A stretch of DNA of 64,000 nucleotides from Sva-07 sp963715825 (lineage in GTDB: Bacteria; Actinomycetota; Acidimicrobiia; Acidimicrobiales; Ilumatobacteraceae), in contig CAVQSI010000013.1 of assembly GCA_963715825.1 (NCBI GenBank), positions 81,098-145,097 of the forward strand, written 5' to 3'. Of this stretch, positions 35,364 through 45,385 are shown in pieces. The notes below the pieces were generated by a model that saw only the letters and a program-made list of their open reading frames with translations, made no database searches and had not been told where the DNA came from. The position numbers were made by a program, and so were the translations under genes. Within the stretch, counting starts at the first letter, position 1, and each line of letters opens with the position of its first letter.

Positions 35364-38019
35364 TCAGTCGTCGGCGAGTGCGTCGAGGGTGAACGCGACG
35401 ATCTCGTGGCGGTCCATCGCAGCGCCGCGGGCGCGGAGTGGCGCGGCGTCGGGAATCGCATCGACGAATTGCGTGGCCATGTCCCTGATGGTCTCACCGA
35501 GCGCCCCCCACGGGACGGCTCGGTGCTCGTTGTGGCCGAATACGACCGCGGCTGCCGCCGGGTTGTCGACGGCCAGCAGGAGCGGCGAAGGTTCGAGCAG
35601 CGTGTCGATCACGATCCACTGGCGTTCGTCGTAGGCCAGCGAGATCCCTCGCCGGAGTTCGGTCCGAGCATCGGGGTTTCCGCTGCGGATCAGCGTGAAG
35701 ACGAGGCTCACCTGGGACCATGCAGCGTTCGTGCCGACCGATTCGTTCAGGCGGATCGCCTCGCGTGCATCGGCGACGGCGCCGTCGTAGTCGCCGTCGA
35801 CGGCGCCTCGATGAGCCGCCCGCATCCGAATCGCATGGGCGACTTCGTTCGGGCCCACCGACAGCGAGACGCAGCGTCGACCAGTGCATCGATGTCGGGA
35901 CCTGAGTCAGGCTGACCCTGACTGGCCTGGGCGATGCCGAACGCGAGCGCCCATTTCGACATCGGGTCCGCCCTTGCGAGGTGAGCCCGCATGTCAGGGA
36001 TCAACGCCTGTGCTTCTGCTGCTCGACCTGCACCGGAGAGCGCTGCCGTCACGACCACGATAGAGGAATGCCGTGTCTTGCGGATCGTCGCAGTCGTCGA
36101 GTGCGTCGGTCAGCAGTTCGATGGCGCCGTTGGGATCTCCGTCGGTGAGCATCCAGAAGGCGCTCGGGCCGAAGACCATCGCGGTCGCACACCATTCGTG
36201 TCGGCGAGCATCCGGGTTCGCCTCGCCCACTCCTGGTGGTCTCTCCGGACGCGAGCGAGACCGAAAGCGACCGGTCTGGCCGACGAGTGCGACTGCTGCG
36301 TCGAGCGCCGACGTGGCGATCGCCCAGTTGTGCGCAGCGCTCAGGTTCTCCCAGTCCTCGTCGAATCGAGCAGCGGCGACCACCTGCTCGGGGCTCGCCC
36401 AGAGGCTGCGAAGTTCGTCCGACCAGCCCGACGAAGTGTGCGAGGTGAGCGTCACGCAACACTGCGGTCTCGCCCCGGTCGTCGAGGCGTTCCTCGCCGT
36501 ACTGGCGCAGCGTCTCGAGCAGGCGATACCGGGTGCCACGGTCGGAGCGGACGGCGATCACCATCGACTTGTCGACCAGGTCGCCGAGCAGGTCGACGAT
36601 GTCGTACTCGTCGATGACGTCGTCGCCGCAGATCGCCTCGGCCGCCGCGAGATCGAAGGTGCCGGCGAACACCGAGAGCCGATCGAACAGGAGCTGGCTG
36701 TCCTGCGCCAGCAACTGATAGGACCACGCCACCGTGGCCCGCAGCGTCTGATGTCGTTCCAGACCCCCGCGGCCGGCGCCGCGGAGCAGCCGGAACCGGT
36801 CGTCGAGCCGGGCGAGCAGATCCGTCGGGCTGAGCGACCGGATCCGGGCTGCGGCGAGCTCGATCGCCAACGGGATCCCGTCAAGGCGGCGGCAGATCGA
36901 CGCGATCGACCCGAGGTCGGCGTCGGAGGGATGGAACGAGCTGTCGGCCGACACCGCACGATTGACGAAGAGCTCGACGCCGTAGCGCTCGTCGAGCGAC
37001 GCGATCCGCACGACGATCTCGCCGTCGACGCCCAGCGGTTCACGTGACGTGGCGATGATCGTCACGGTCGGGCAGGCGGCGACGATTGCTCGGACGAGTT
37101 GGACGACCGGGTCGAGGACGTGCTCGCAGTTGTCGAGGATCAGCAGCATCCGGCGGCCGTAACACCAGTCGACGATCGACTCGACCAACGTCATCCCCGG
37201 CTGCGGCAGCACCCCGAGCGTGCTGGCGATCCCGGTGAGCGCGAGTTCGGGATCAGCGATGGGTGCCAACTCGACGAGCCACACCCCGTCGACGAACTCG
37301 TCGATCACCAACCAGCCGATCTCGATCGACGCCCGGGTCTTGCCGACACCGCCGGAGCCGGTGAGTGTGACCACACGGGCCTGCGCCAGGTTGGCGACGC
37401 GTCGCTGTAGGTCGGCGAGGTCGCCGACCATCTCGGTCTGCGGGCGGGGGAGGTTGCCCCGGGAGATCTCCGTGGTCAGCAGCGGCGTGTCGATCCACTC
37501 GTGACCTTCCCCGGCGACACCGACCACGCTGACCGGCTCGATCACTCCCTTGAGTTGCACCGGCCCGAGGTCGTACAGCTTGAAGTCCGACACCCCGTCG
37601 ACGAGCCCGGCGGTCAGCGCTGACAGCACCACTTGGCCGCCGTTGGCTGCCCCCATGATGCGGGCGGCCCGATTGACCGGCGGGCCGAAGTAGTCGCCGT
37701 CGCGTTCCTCGGCTTCACCGGTGTGGATACCCATCCGGACCCGCAGCACGGGTCCGCCGACCCACTCCTCGGCCGCGAGCAGCGCCTGCGCGGCGATGGC
37801 GGCCTCGACGGCCGAGGCGGCGCGAGAGAACACTGCGCCGTAGCCGTCGCCACCGGTGGAGAAGATGTGCCCGTCGGCGTTGGTGATCGCTGTGCGCAGG
37901 ATCTCGTCGTGACGGGCCAGCGCCGGTCCCATCGCATCGGGGTACGAGTCCCACAGCGGCGTCGAGCCCTCGATGTCGGTGAACAGGAACGTCACCGTGC
38001 CGGTCGGAGCAGTGGTCAC
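35364..38019 (-). pseudogene. adenylate/guanylate cyclase-ATPase-TPR regulator, second copy, with about five frameshifts
   Basis: Domain order matches the intact upstream copy: class III cyclase (FLFTDIEGSTPLWDS, STGGDGYGAVF), NB-ARC-like ATPase (GSGGVGKTRA, LLILDNCEHV) and a long helical repeat region ending RHEIVAFTLDALADD. The first 530 residues are open. The 3' third changes frame near 36430, 36265, 36190, 36055 and 35875. GTG 38019 overlaps the TGA of the intact copy. Sequencing error or true decay are both possible; the clustering of breaks in one third of the gene favours decay more than elsewhere. Confidence 0.82.
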
Positions 38020-40718
38020 GACGCATCCACCGTCTGATCGGCCTGAGCAGCGATCAGGTCGTCGAGGGCGGCCAGCGCGAAGGCGACGATCTGGTGACGA
38101 TCCATCGCAGCGCCGGCCTGGCGCGCAGGCGAGGGTTCCGGACCCTCGGCTGCGAGATGCATCGCCCGGTACATCTCGCCGAGCGCGCCCCACGAAGGCG
38201 GATACTGCTCGATGTAACCGACGACGGTCGACCTGACGTCGGCCGACCCGTCGGTCAGCACCAGAGGAAGCTGCTCCAGCAACAGCGCGGTGGAGACGCC
38301 GTTGCGAGCCTCGTACGACGCAGCGAGCACCCTCCGCATGGTCACAATCGCATCGGGATACCCGCCCTCCGCCTTCGCCCAGGTCATCGTGGTCTCGGCG
38401 TAGGAGGGGCTCGCACCGATTGCTCGTGCGTACTCGATCGCCTCGTGGCATCGGGCGAGCGCACCGTCGAAGTCGGGTGGGTCGCTCAACATGGTGCTGA
38501 TTGCCTGCAGCCTGCGTGCCGTGAAGAGTTCGCTCGGGGTCTGCAATCGTTCGGCGTACGCGACGAACTGTTCCAGTGCCGTCTCCCAGTCGTCGGCTCC
38601 CATGAGCGCGTGCGCCATTGCTGAGAAAAGCAGTGACTTCTGGCGGTCGGTGATGCCCGAGTCGACCATCTCCCGGAGCCGCGGGAGCTGGGCGAGCGCT
38701 TCGGCGGTCTGGCCGGCACCGATCAAGGCGAGGACGAGGGCGCCGCGTGCGTACGGTTCGTCGTCGCCGGTCGCCTCGCCCACGGCCCTGCCCGCAGTCT
38801 CGACGGCCCGAGACCTGTCGCCCTCCGCAAACGCCCAGATCGACACCTGCGCAGCCACCGGTGCGCAAGGAACGCCTTCTCGCCGGCAGACAGCGTCCGT
38901 GCGCTCGGCCAGCTCCTGGTGGTCGCGTCGAAACCAGGCGATTGCCGGGCCGCCCATCTCGAACACGATGGAGATCGCGTCATCGAGATTGCCGCCGACG
39001 AGCGCCCAGTTGTGTGCCGCGATCAAGTTGTCCCACTCCTGGTCGAACCGCACCGCGACCTCGGGCTGGCGAGCTGTGTACCACGCGTCCCCGAGCTGGC
39101 GGGCGACGCCGGTGTAGTGCGCTTTGTGCAGGTCTCGCCGATGCGCGGTGTCGGCCCGATCGTCGAGGCGTTCCTCGCCGTACTGGCGCAGCGTCTCCAG
39201 CAACCGGTAGCGCGTGCTGTTGCCGGAACGTGCGGTGATCACCATCGACTTGTCGACGAGGTCGGCGACGAGGTCGACGATGTCGTACTCGTCGACGCCG
39301 TCGCCAGCGCAGATCGCCTCGGCGGCTGCCAGATCGAACGTGCCCGAGAACACCGAGAGCCGATCGAACAGCAGCTGGGTCTCCGCCGACAGCAGCTGAT
39401 ACGACCAGGCGACGGTCGCTCGGAGCGTCTGGTGACGTTCGAGGCCGCCACGGCCGCCGCCGCGCAGCAGCCGGAACCGGTCGTCGAGCCGTTCGAGCAA
39501 CTCGGTCGGGCTGAGCGACCGGGTGCGGGCAGCCGCGAGCTCGATCGCGAGCGGGATCCCGTCGAGGCGGTCGCAGATCGCCTCGATCGCGGCGAGGTCG
39601 TCGGGTGTCGGCTCGAACGCGCTGTCGGCGGCGGTCGCGCGCATCGTGAAGAGTTCGATCCCGAAGGTCGGCTCGAGCGACGGGATGCGCACGACGATCT
39701 CACCGGCGACACCGAGCGGTTCGCGACTGGTCGCGATGATGGTCACGGTCGGGCACTGGGCCACGACGGTGCGAACGAGATCGACGACGGCGTCGATGAC
39801 GTGCTCGCAGTTGTCGACGATCAGCAGCATTCGGCGGCCGTGGCACCAGTCGATGATCGAGTCGGTGATCGTCATGCCCGGCGACGGTTGCGCGCCGAGC
39901 GTCGACGCGATCGTCGAGACCACCAGGTCGGGGTCGGTGATCGGCGCCAGTTCGCTCATCCAGACGCCGTCGACGAACTCGTCGACAACGAGCCATCCGA
40001 TCTCGGTGGCGGCCCGGGTCTTGCCGACGCCGCCGGATCCGGTGAGGGTGACCACCCGGGCGTTGGGGAGGTTCTCGACCCGTCGCTGCAGATCGGCGAG
40101 GTCACCGACGAAGTCGGTCTGGAGCCGCGGCAGGTTGCCGGCGGAGACCTGACTCGTCAGCAGCGGCCGGTCGATCCACTCGTGACCGACTCCGGCGACA
40201 CCGAACACCTGCACCGGATCGACGACCCCCTTGAGGGTGACCGAACCCAGATCGAAGAGTTTGACCTCCTTGACGTCGCCGATCACCCCGACGGTGAGCG
40301 CAGAGGCGACGACCTGTCCGCCGTTGGCAGCAGCCATGATCCGTGCGGTCCGGTTGACGGCGGGGCCGAAATAGTCGCCGTCGCGTTCCTCCGCCTCGCC
40401 GGTGTGCAGCCCCATGCGGACACGGAGGGCCGGGTTCTCGCCCCAGTCCTCGACGCCGAGCGACCGTTGCGCAGCGAGGGCGGCATCGACGGCGTCGGCG
40501 GCACGGGCGAAGACGGCGCCGTAGCCGTCGCCACCGGTGGAGAAGATGTGGCCGCCGGCGTCGTCGATTGCGCTTCGGACGAGTTCGTCGTGGCGGGCCA
40601 GCGAGGCACCCATCGTGTCGGGGTGCGAGTCCCAGAGCGGCGTCGAGCCCTCGATGTCGGTGAAGAGGAACGTGACGGTGCCGGTCGGAGTTCGCGTCGT
40701 CGCCCCGTCCGCAGCCAT
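38016..40718 (-). CDS. class III cyclase-NB-ARC ATPase-TPR signalling protein
   Basis: The 900-aa regulator has an N-terminal class III nucleotide cyclase domain (about residues 10-175; metal Asp in FTDIEGST and STGGDGYG), an AfsR/LuxR-like STAND ATPase (P-loop GSGGVGKT near 230, Walker B MLLIVDNCEHV) and a C-terminal TPR-type helical region of about 350 residues. No DNA-binding domain is seen, so it probably signals through cyclic nucleotide. ATG 40718 is leaderless. A paralogue follows with a GTGA overlap; the two arose by tandem duplication. Confidence 0.9.
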   Translation of the reverse strand: MAADGATTRTPTGTVTFLFTDIEGSTPLWDSHPDTMGASLARHDELVRSAIDDAGGHIFSTGGDGYGAVFARAADAVDAALAAQRSLGVEDWGENPALRVRMGLHTGEAEERDGDYFGPAVNRTARIMAAANGGQVVASALTVGVIGDVKEVKLFDLGSVTLKGVVDPVQVFGVAGVGHEWIDRPLLTSQVSAGNLPRLQTDFVGDLADLQRRVENLPNARVVTLTGSGGVGKTRAATEIGWLVVDEFVDGVWMSELAPITDPDLVVSTIASTLGAQPSPGMTITDSIIDWCHGRRMLLIVDNCEHVIDAVVDLVRTVVAQCPTVTIIATSREPLGVAGEIVVRIPSLEPTFGIELFTMRATAADSAFEPTPDDLAAIEAICDRLDGIPLAIELAAARTRSLSPTELLERLDDRFRLLRGGGRGGLERHQTLRATVAWSYQLLSAETQLLFDRLSVFSGTFDLAAAEAICAGDGVDEYDIVDLVADLVDKSMVITARSGNSTRYRLLETLRQYGEERLDDRADTAHRRDLHKAHYTGVARQLGDAWYTARQPEVAVRFDQEWDNLIAAHNWALVGGNLDDAISIVFEMGGPAIAWFRRDHQELAERTDAVCRREGVPCAPVAAQVSIWAFAEGDRSRAVETAGRAVGEATGDDEPYARGALVLALIGAGQTAEALAQLPRLREMVDSGITDRQKSLLFSAMAHALMGADDWETALEQFVAYAERLQTPSELFTARRLQAISTMLSDPPDFDGALARCHEAIEYARAIGASPSYAETTMTWAKAEGGYPDAIVTMRRVLAASYEARNGVSTALLLEQLPLVLTDGSADVRSTVVGYIEQYPPSWGALGEMYRAMHLAAEGPEPSPARQAGAAMDRHQIVAFALAALDDLIAAQADQTVDAS

Positions 40719-40724
40719 GTATCG

Positions 40725-40730
40725 ACCCTA
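40725..40730 (-). promoter_or_regulatory. -10 element TAGGGT for the cyclase pair
   Basis: It ends 6 nt before ATG 40718 on the minus strand. Confidence 0.45.
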
Positions 40731-40758
40731 GTGGCAGCGCCGTTGACCCTGAACCCGA

Positions 40759-41997
40759 TCAGGAACGCGCGATCTGGTCGAGGAGTATCCAGTCGTCGTC
40801 GGGTTCCTCACGGAGGAACTTCCAGCGCAATCGACACCGGATCTCGTCGAGGCGATCGACGGTGCGGCTCGGGCGGGGTGTGCCGCCGTGGTCGTGGCGG
40901 TCGCTGTCGCGGTTGTGCGGTGGGCATTCGAGCTTGCCGTTGAACTGGCTGGTCGGGCCGTCAGCGGCGTAGGGGACGATGTGGTCGACGTCGCACTGGT
41001 CGGCGGGTACGTCGCAGCCGCTGGTGTGCTGACACCCTCGATCGCGTACTTCGACGGCGCGTCGGAGGGCGCCCGTGAAGCTCCGACGGTGCGACACCGA
41101 GATCACCGTGGACGGCCCGTCGAACAGGACGGTCTCGAGGTCGGCGTCGCTCATCCAACGCACGAGCTGGCCCGGGGTCACCACGGTGCCGTTCGCGAGT
41201 TCGCACAGTTGCGCCAGCGTTGCGTCGCCGACGAGCGCCGTGAACAGCGGCTTCGGGCGGCGGCCATCGGCGGGTGCAGTGGCTGAGCGAGTGGCCATCA
41301 CGACGAGTGCGGCGGCTCGCCGCTGTGACGCGGTGCGGGTGACGCCGTCACGTTGGTCGGCGAGGTACAGCTCGCGTTCGAGACGGGTGAGTTCGTCGCT
41401 GACGATCGCTCCGCTGATCGGGTCGAGGAGCCCGTTGATCACGACCGTGCCATCGAGCGTGGACGCCACGTCGAGGTGGGCAGCGTTGCGTTGACGCTCG
41501 GCCTGGTCCTCCGCAGCGTCGGCGTCGGCACGGGCGCACCAGTAGTCGACCATCTTGCGAGCATCGAAGAAGCGCAGCAGCTTGCACTGTTCGACCAAGG
41601 TCTCCTCGTGGTCGGCGAAGCTCGCGCTGCGCCACGGACGGTTCGCCTTGGCGAGCAGGTCGACGTGGTCGGGGGAGAGCTCGCCGGCGGCGAGCGCAGC
41701 AGCTGTGGCTGGCATCGAGCGGAGCTGCCGTGCGCGGCGGATCTCGGTGCCCGTCGACCCAGTCGACGCCGAGGTGTCGTTGGCGAGTCGGGTGGCCGCC
41801 GACCTGGCGCCGTTGTCGGCCCACACCATGCGCCGATCCCAGTTGGAGATCGCCGTCGCAGCGACGGCAGCCAGCCGGTGGCGTTGCCGCTGAACGGCGG
41901 TGACCAGCTCGTGGAGTTCATCGTCGGTCAGCTCGGCTGGGTCGACGTCGAGGAGCGAATCGATCACTCCTGCCAGGTCGTCGATCTCCTTCGACAT
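40759..41997 (-). CDS. DUF222 / HNH endonuclease-domain protein (13E12-repeat type)
   Basis: The 412-aa protein has an N-terminal helical DUF222 domain and a C-terminal HNH motif (CDVDHIVPYAADGPTSQFNG and HNR). The family, known from the REP13E12 proteins of mycobacteria, is numerous in actinobacteria and often found as scattered paralogues; its nuclease role is little tested. ATG 41997 follows TATCAT by 6 nt. The 60 bp upstream are unusually A/T-rich for this genome. Confidence 0.88.
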   Translation of the reverse strand: MSKEIDDLAGVIDSLLDVDPAELTDDELHELVTAVQRQRHRLAAVAATAISNWDRRMVWADNGARSAATRLANDTSASTGSTGTEIRRARQLRSMPATAAALAAGELSPDHVDLLAKANRPWRSASFADHEETLVEQCKLLRFFDARKMVDYWCARADADAAEDQAERQRNAAHLDVASTLDGTVVINGLLDPISGAIVSDELTRLERELYLADQRDGVTRTASQRRAAALVVMATRSATAPADGRRPKPLFTALVGDATLAQLCELANGTVVTPGQLVRWMSDADLETVLFDGPSTVISVSHRRSFTGALRRAVEVRDRGCQHTSGCDVPADQCDVDHIVPYAADGPTSQFNGKLECPPHNRDSDRHDHGGTPRPSRTVDRLDEIRCRLRWKFLREEPDDDWILLDQIARS

Positions 41998-42003
41998 GTG
42001 TCG

Positions 42004-42009
42004 ATGATA
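42004..42009 (-). promoter_or_regulatory. -10 element TATCAT
   Basis: It ends 6 nt before ATG 41997 on the minus strand, in an A/T-rich stretch. Confidence 0.5.
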
Positions 42010-42057
42010 GCACACCAGTACGACAAAAGCAACAATGTACCAACAAATGTTCGACTC

Positions 42058-42639
42058 TCAGCGATCCCGGAATCCCAGACCAGCGAGGATCTTCGGCGCG
42101 CACGCATCGATGCGGCTCATGCGGGTCGACGCCTGCTTCGCACTGGAGATGTGGAGGTGGTACTCGCGCTGGCGTCCCGGAGTGAGCCCCTCGAACGCTT
42201 CCCGCAACGCCGGATCGGCGTCGAGACGCGCCTGCAGTTCCTCGACAAGTACCAACTCGGGCCCGGGTTCGAGCTGGCGGCCCGAGTCCTCGATGTCGAT
42301 CGCCTCGGCGACGTACGTGGTGATCGTGTCGGCGAGCCGGGTGACTTCGTCGACCGAGGTGATGCAGATGCGGCGAGCCGACCGGGAGTTCGGGCCCTGG
42401 TCCTCGAGTACGCCGTCGGGATCGGCGAGCAGGGCGCCTTTGAAGAACATCATGGCGAGGAAGTTCTTCATCTCCTGCAGCATCAAGATGTTGCGGCCGT
42501 CGTGCGAGTAGCAGGGCTTGGCCCACTTGATCTCCTCGTCCAGGCCGCACCTCGCGAGGATCGGACGCAGCGCCGAGATCTCCTCCGGCCACCGATCGGA
42601 CTGCTCGACGTAGGTGTCGACGTCAGGATTCGTGCTCAT
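42058..42639 (-). CDS. YdeI/OmdA-like DUF1801-type protein
   Basis: The 193-aa protein has an N-terminal DUF1801-like domain (LRPILARCGLDEEIKWAKPCY, NILMLQEMKNFLAMMFFKGA) and a C-terminal bacteriocin-resistance/OmdA-like helical part (EGLTPGRQREYHLHISSAKQ). Homologues such as Bacillus YdeI are linked to peptide stress, but the biochemistry is unclear. ATG 42639 follows TACGAT by 6 nt. Divergent from the aminotransferase. Confidence 0.85.
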   Translation of the reverse strand: MSTNPDVDTYVEQSDRWPEEISALRPILARCGLDEEIKWAKPCYSHDGRNILMLQEMKNFLAMMFFKGALLADPDGVLEDQGPNSRSARRICITSVDEVTRLADTITTYVAEAIDIEDSGRQLEPGPELVLVEELQARLDADPALREAFEGLTPGRQREYHLHISSAKQASTRMSRIDACAPKILAGLGFRDR

Positions 42640-42645
42640 CGGCGG

Positions 42646-42663
42646 ATCGTAGGTCACTACCGT
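42646..42663. promoter_or_regulatory. divergent -10 elements
   Basis: TACGAT on the minus strand (42651-42646) serves ATG 42639. TACCGT on the plus strand (42658-42663) serves GTG 42670. Both end 6 nt before their start codon. Confidence 0.5.
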
Positions 42664-42669
42664 GGCGAC

Positions 42670-43839
42670 GTGATCGACGCCGGATGGCCTGCTGACCGTG
42701 GACGAGGCAGCGGTGCCGATCGCGGGTCGGGATCAAGTGGAGCAAGCACGGACCAGACGTCGTGCCGGCTTGGGTCGCCGACATGGACTTCGACCCGCCC
42801 ACGCCCGTGCTCGAGGCTCTGCGTGGCCATCTCGATCGAGGCGACCTCGGCTACGGACCGTTCGCCGGTGCACTCGCCGAGCACTCTGCGAACTTCCAGG
42901 AACGGCACCACGGTTGGCGGCCCGACGTCGAGCGGATCCGACCGTTCACCTCCGCGCTTCACGCTCTCGAGACTGCGTTGTGGACCACGACCTCGCCGGG
43001 CGACGGCGTCGTGGTGTTCACGCCGATCTACTACCCGTTCCTCGACGCCATCGCCGACAGCGGGCGGCGCCGTGTCGACGTGCCCCTCGATCCCGATGGT
43101 TGGCGGATCGACCCCGATCGGCTCGTCGCCGCGATCGACGACACCACCCGGATGGTTCTGTTCTGCAACCCGCACAATCCGACAGGGCGGGTCTTCGACG
43201 ACGACGAAGTGGCCGCTGTCGCTGCGGTCGCCGAACGCCACGACCTGCTCGTCATCACCGACGAGATCTGGGGCGAACTGGTCCATGCCGGTTCGGTGCA
43301 CCGCCCGCTGGCGATCGCCGACGAACGCTTCCGCGGGCGGCTGGTCACGCTCGGCTCGGCCAGCAAGACGTTCAACCTCGCCGGCCTGCGTACCGCCGTC
43401 GCCCACATCGACCATGCACCGCTCATCGACGCACTCGCCACGATGCCCGGCCACCTGCAGGGCTCACCGAGCTCACTCGGCGTCGTCGGCACGGTCACCG
43501 CGTGGACCGAATGCGACGACTGGCTGGCCGCTGTCCGCCGGACGATCGCCGCCCGCCTCGATCAGCTCGCCCGGCGTCTCGCGTCGGATGTCCCGTCGGT
43601 CCGACTCGGTACGACCGCAGGCGACCTATCTCGCCTGGCTCGACTTCCGCGAGACCGCCCTGGGTGACGACCCGGCCGAGGTGCTCCTCGAACGGTTCGG
43701 CGTCGCGCTGTCGAGCGGTCCGACGTTCGGCGCCAACGGCACCGGGTTCGCTCGCCTCAACGTGGCCACGTCCGAGCAGATCCTCGACCGGGTGATCGAC
43801 CGGATTGCCGACGCCGTCGATCAGTCGTCGATCGCCTGA
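42670..43839 (+). pseudogene. MalY/PatB-family aminotransferase or C-S lyase (frameshifted)
   Basis: This PLP fold-type I enzyme of about 390 aa would cleave cystathionine-like thioethers. Recognisable parts are IKWSKHGPDVVPAWVADMDF, FCNPHNPTGRVF, ITDEIWGELVH and the Lys in LGSASKTFNLAGLRTA. The start GTG is set by the promoter, but frame changes near 42683 and 42712 are needed to reach the main frame. A third near 43600-43618 leads to the C-terminus YLAWLDFRETALGDDP. The last 19 bp overlap the convergent hydrolase gene. Likely an intact gene with sequencing indels. Confidence 0.82.
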
Positions 43840-45075
43840 TAGACGAGCGACCGCAGGTCGCGATCGGGCAGCAGCATGCCGGTCATGTACTGCGACATGA
43901 ACAGCCCGACGAGATCCTCGGCGGGATCGACCCAGAAGTAGGTCTTGGCGGCGCCGGCCCATCCGAACTCGCCGACCGAGCCCGGTCCGGCCGACTCGGC
44001 GACGTCGAGCATCACCCTCGATCCGAGACCGAAACCCATGCCTGGCACGGGCAGTCCCAGGAGTTCGTAGGGGAGGAGCTCGGGTGGGAGGTGGTTGCTG
44101 TGCATCAACTCGAGCGTCTTGCGCCCGACCAGGCGCTCGCCGCTGCCGGTGCGGTCGATGCGCCCGCCGTTGGCGAGCATCTGCGCGAACTTCATGTAGT
44201 CGGACGCCGTCGAGAACAAGCCGAGCCCGCCCCGTTGGAAGACGTCCGGGGTGCTGGTCGGATACGTCACCGACACGTCGATGCGTTCGTTGAAGCCGCT
44301 GAGGGCTGCCTCCATCAGCTGGATCGCCGAGTAGTCCTCGCCGACGAGGTCGGGAAGGCCGTACATCGCCGACAGTCGGTGCAGTTGATCGTCGGCGACG
44401 CCAAAGCCGGTGTCGTCCATGCCCAAGGGATCGAACAGCCGCTCGCGCAGGAAGTCGCCGAGGGACGTCGCCCGACAGCACCTCGATCAGGCGGGCGGCC
44501 ACGTCGATGCCGACGCTGTAGTGCCAGCGGGTGCCCGGCTGGAACGCGAGGGGGAGCGTCGCCAGCTCGTCGATCAGTGCGTCGAGCGGTCGGGTCGAGT
44601 CGTTCATGATCCGAGCGTCGCGGTAGAGCTGGGCGACGGGGTTGTCGGCCATGAAGTCGTAGGTGAGCCCGCTCGTGTGGCTGAGCAGGTCGCGGATCTG
44701 GATCGGTCGCGCCTGGTCGACCAGGGTGCCGTCGTCGGCCATCACCTTGGTGGCGCCGAACGCCGGGAGGTACTGGGCGACAGGGTGTTCGAGCTGGAAC
44801 GCGCCTTGCTCGTGGAGCAGCATCAACGCGGTCGACACGACCGGCTTGGTCATCGAGTAGATCCGGAAGATGGTGTCGGCCGCCATCGGGGTGCCGGCCT
44901 CCTTGTCCTGGAAGCCGAACTGTCGGTCGTGGACGATCTCGCCGCGGCGACTGACCATCGTGCTGATGCCGACGACCCCGCGTTCGGTGACGTACGACTC
45001 CATCACCGGGGCGATTCGCCCCAGCCGGGCGCTGCTCATGCCGACCGCTTCCGGCGACGTGACGTGGTTGCTCAT
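43821..45075 (-). CDS. beta-lactamase-fold serine hydrolase (frameshifted)
   Basis: The class C/esterase-type protein of about 418 aa has the SxxK motif in SMTK (near residue 75), Tyr in WHYSVG, and a C-terminal block starting EFGWAGAAKTYFW. The frame breaks at about 44458-44466, in a CCC run just after VLSGDVP; LGDFLRERLFDPLGMDDTG then continues in another frame. GAGGAGGG precedes ATG 45075. No signal peptide is evident. Relatives include EstB-type esterases. Confidence 0.85.
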
Positions 45076-45091
45076 GGTCCCTCCTCGGATC

Positions 45092-45110
45092 GTGCGCGAT
45101 CATCGCGCAC
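45092..45110. promoter_or_regulatory. 19-bp perfect palindrome, probable operator
   Basis: GTGCGCGAT-C-ATCGCGCAC sits 17 bp before the hydrolase start. The arms and centre suit a dimeric TetR- or GntR-type repressor. No regulator gene adjoins it. Confidence 0.5.
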
Positions 45111-45152
45111 GCACGATCCCCGGAGGGCCTCGGAGGGTGCGAGCGTCTCAGC

Positions 45153-45275
45153 TCATGGGCGCATCGGCTTCACGGGCGTCTGCCGGGGCGGGGTGAGCTT
45201 GATCGGCGTCGCCTTCACGGGAGTCGGCTTCATCGGCGGGCGATCGCTGGTGGTGATGGAGGTGTGAAATGCCAT
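45153..45275 (-). CDS. possible 40-aa Pro/Lys repeat peptide
   Basis: A short ORF between the hydrolase and the dehydrogenase encodes a basic product with four imperfect K-x-TP-x-K-like units (MKPTPVKATPIKLTPPRQ). It lacks a clear ribosome site and a known family. The internal periodicity is striking but could also reflect a simple DNA repeat. Confidence 0.35.
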   Translation of the reverse strand: MAFHTSITTSDRPPMKPTPVKATPIKLTPPRQTPVKPMRP

Positions 45276-45385
45276 GCGCCGACCGTACGGATCCTCTGTT
45301 CCCGCTTCGTTTCGTGGCCGTGAACGCACGTGCGCGGCGGCGACGACGATTGCATCGGCGCGTCGAGGGGGTAAGGATCACGCCC

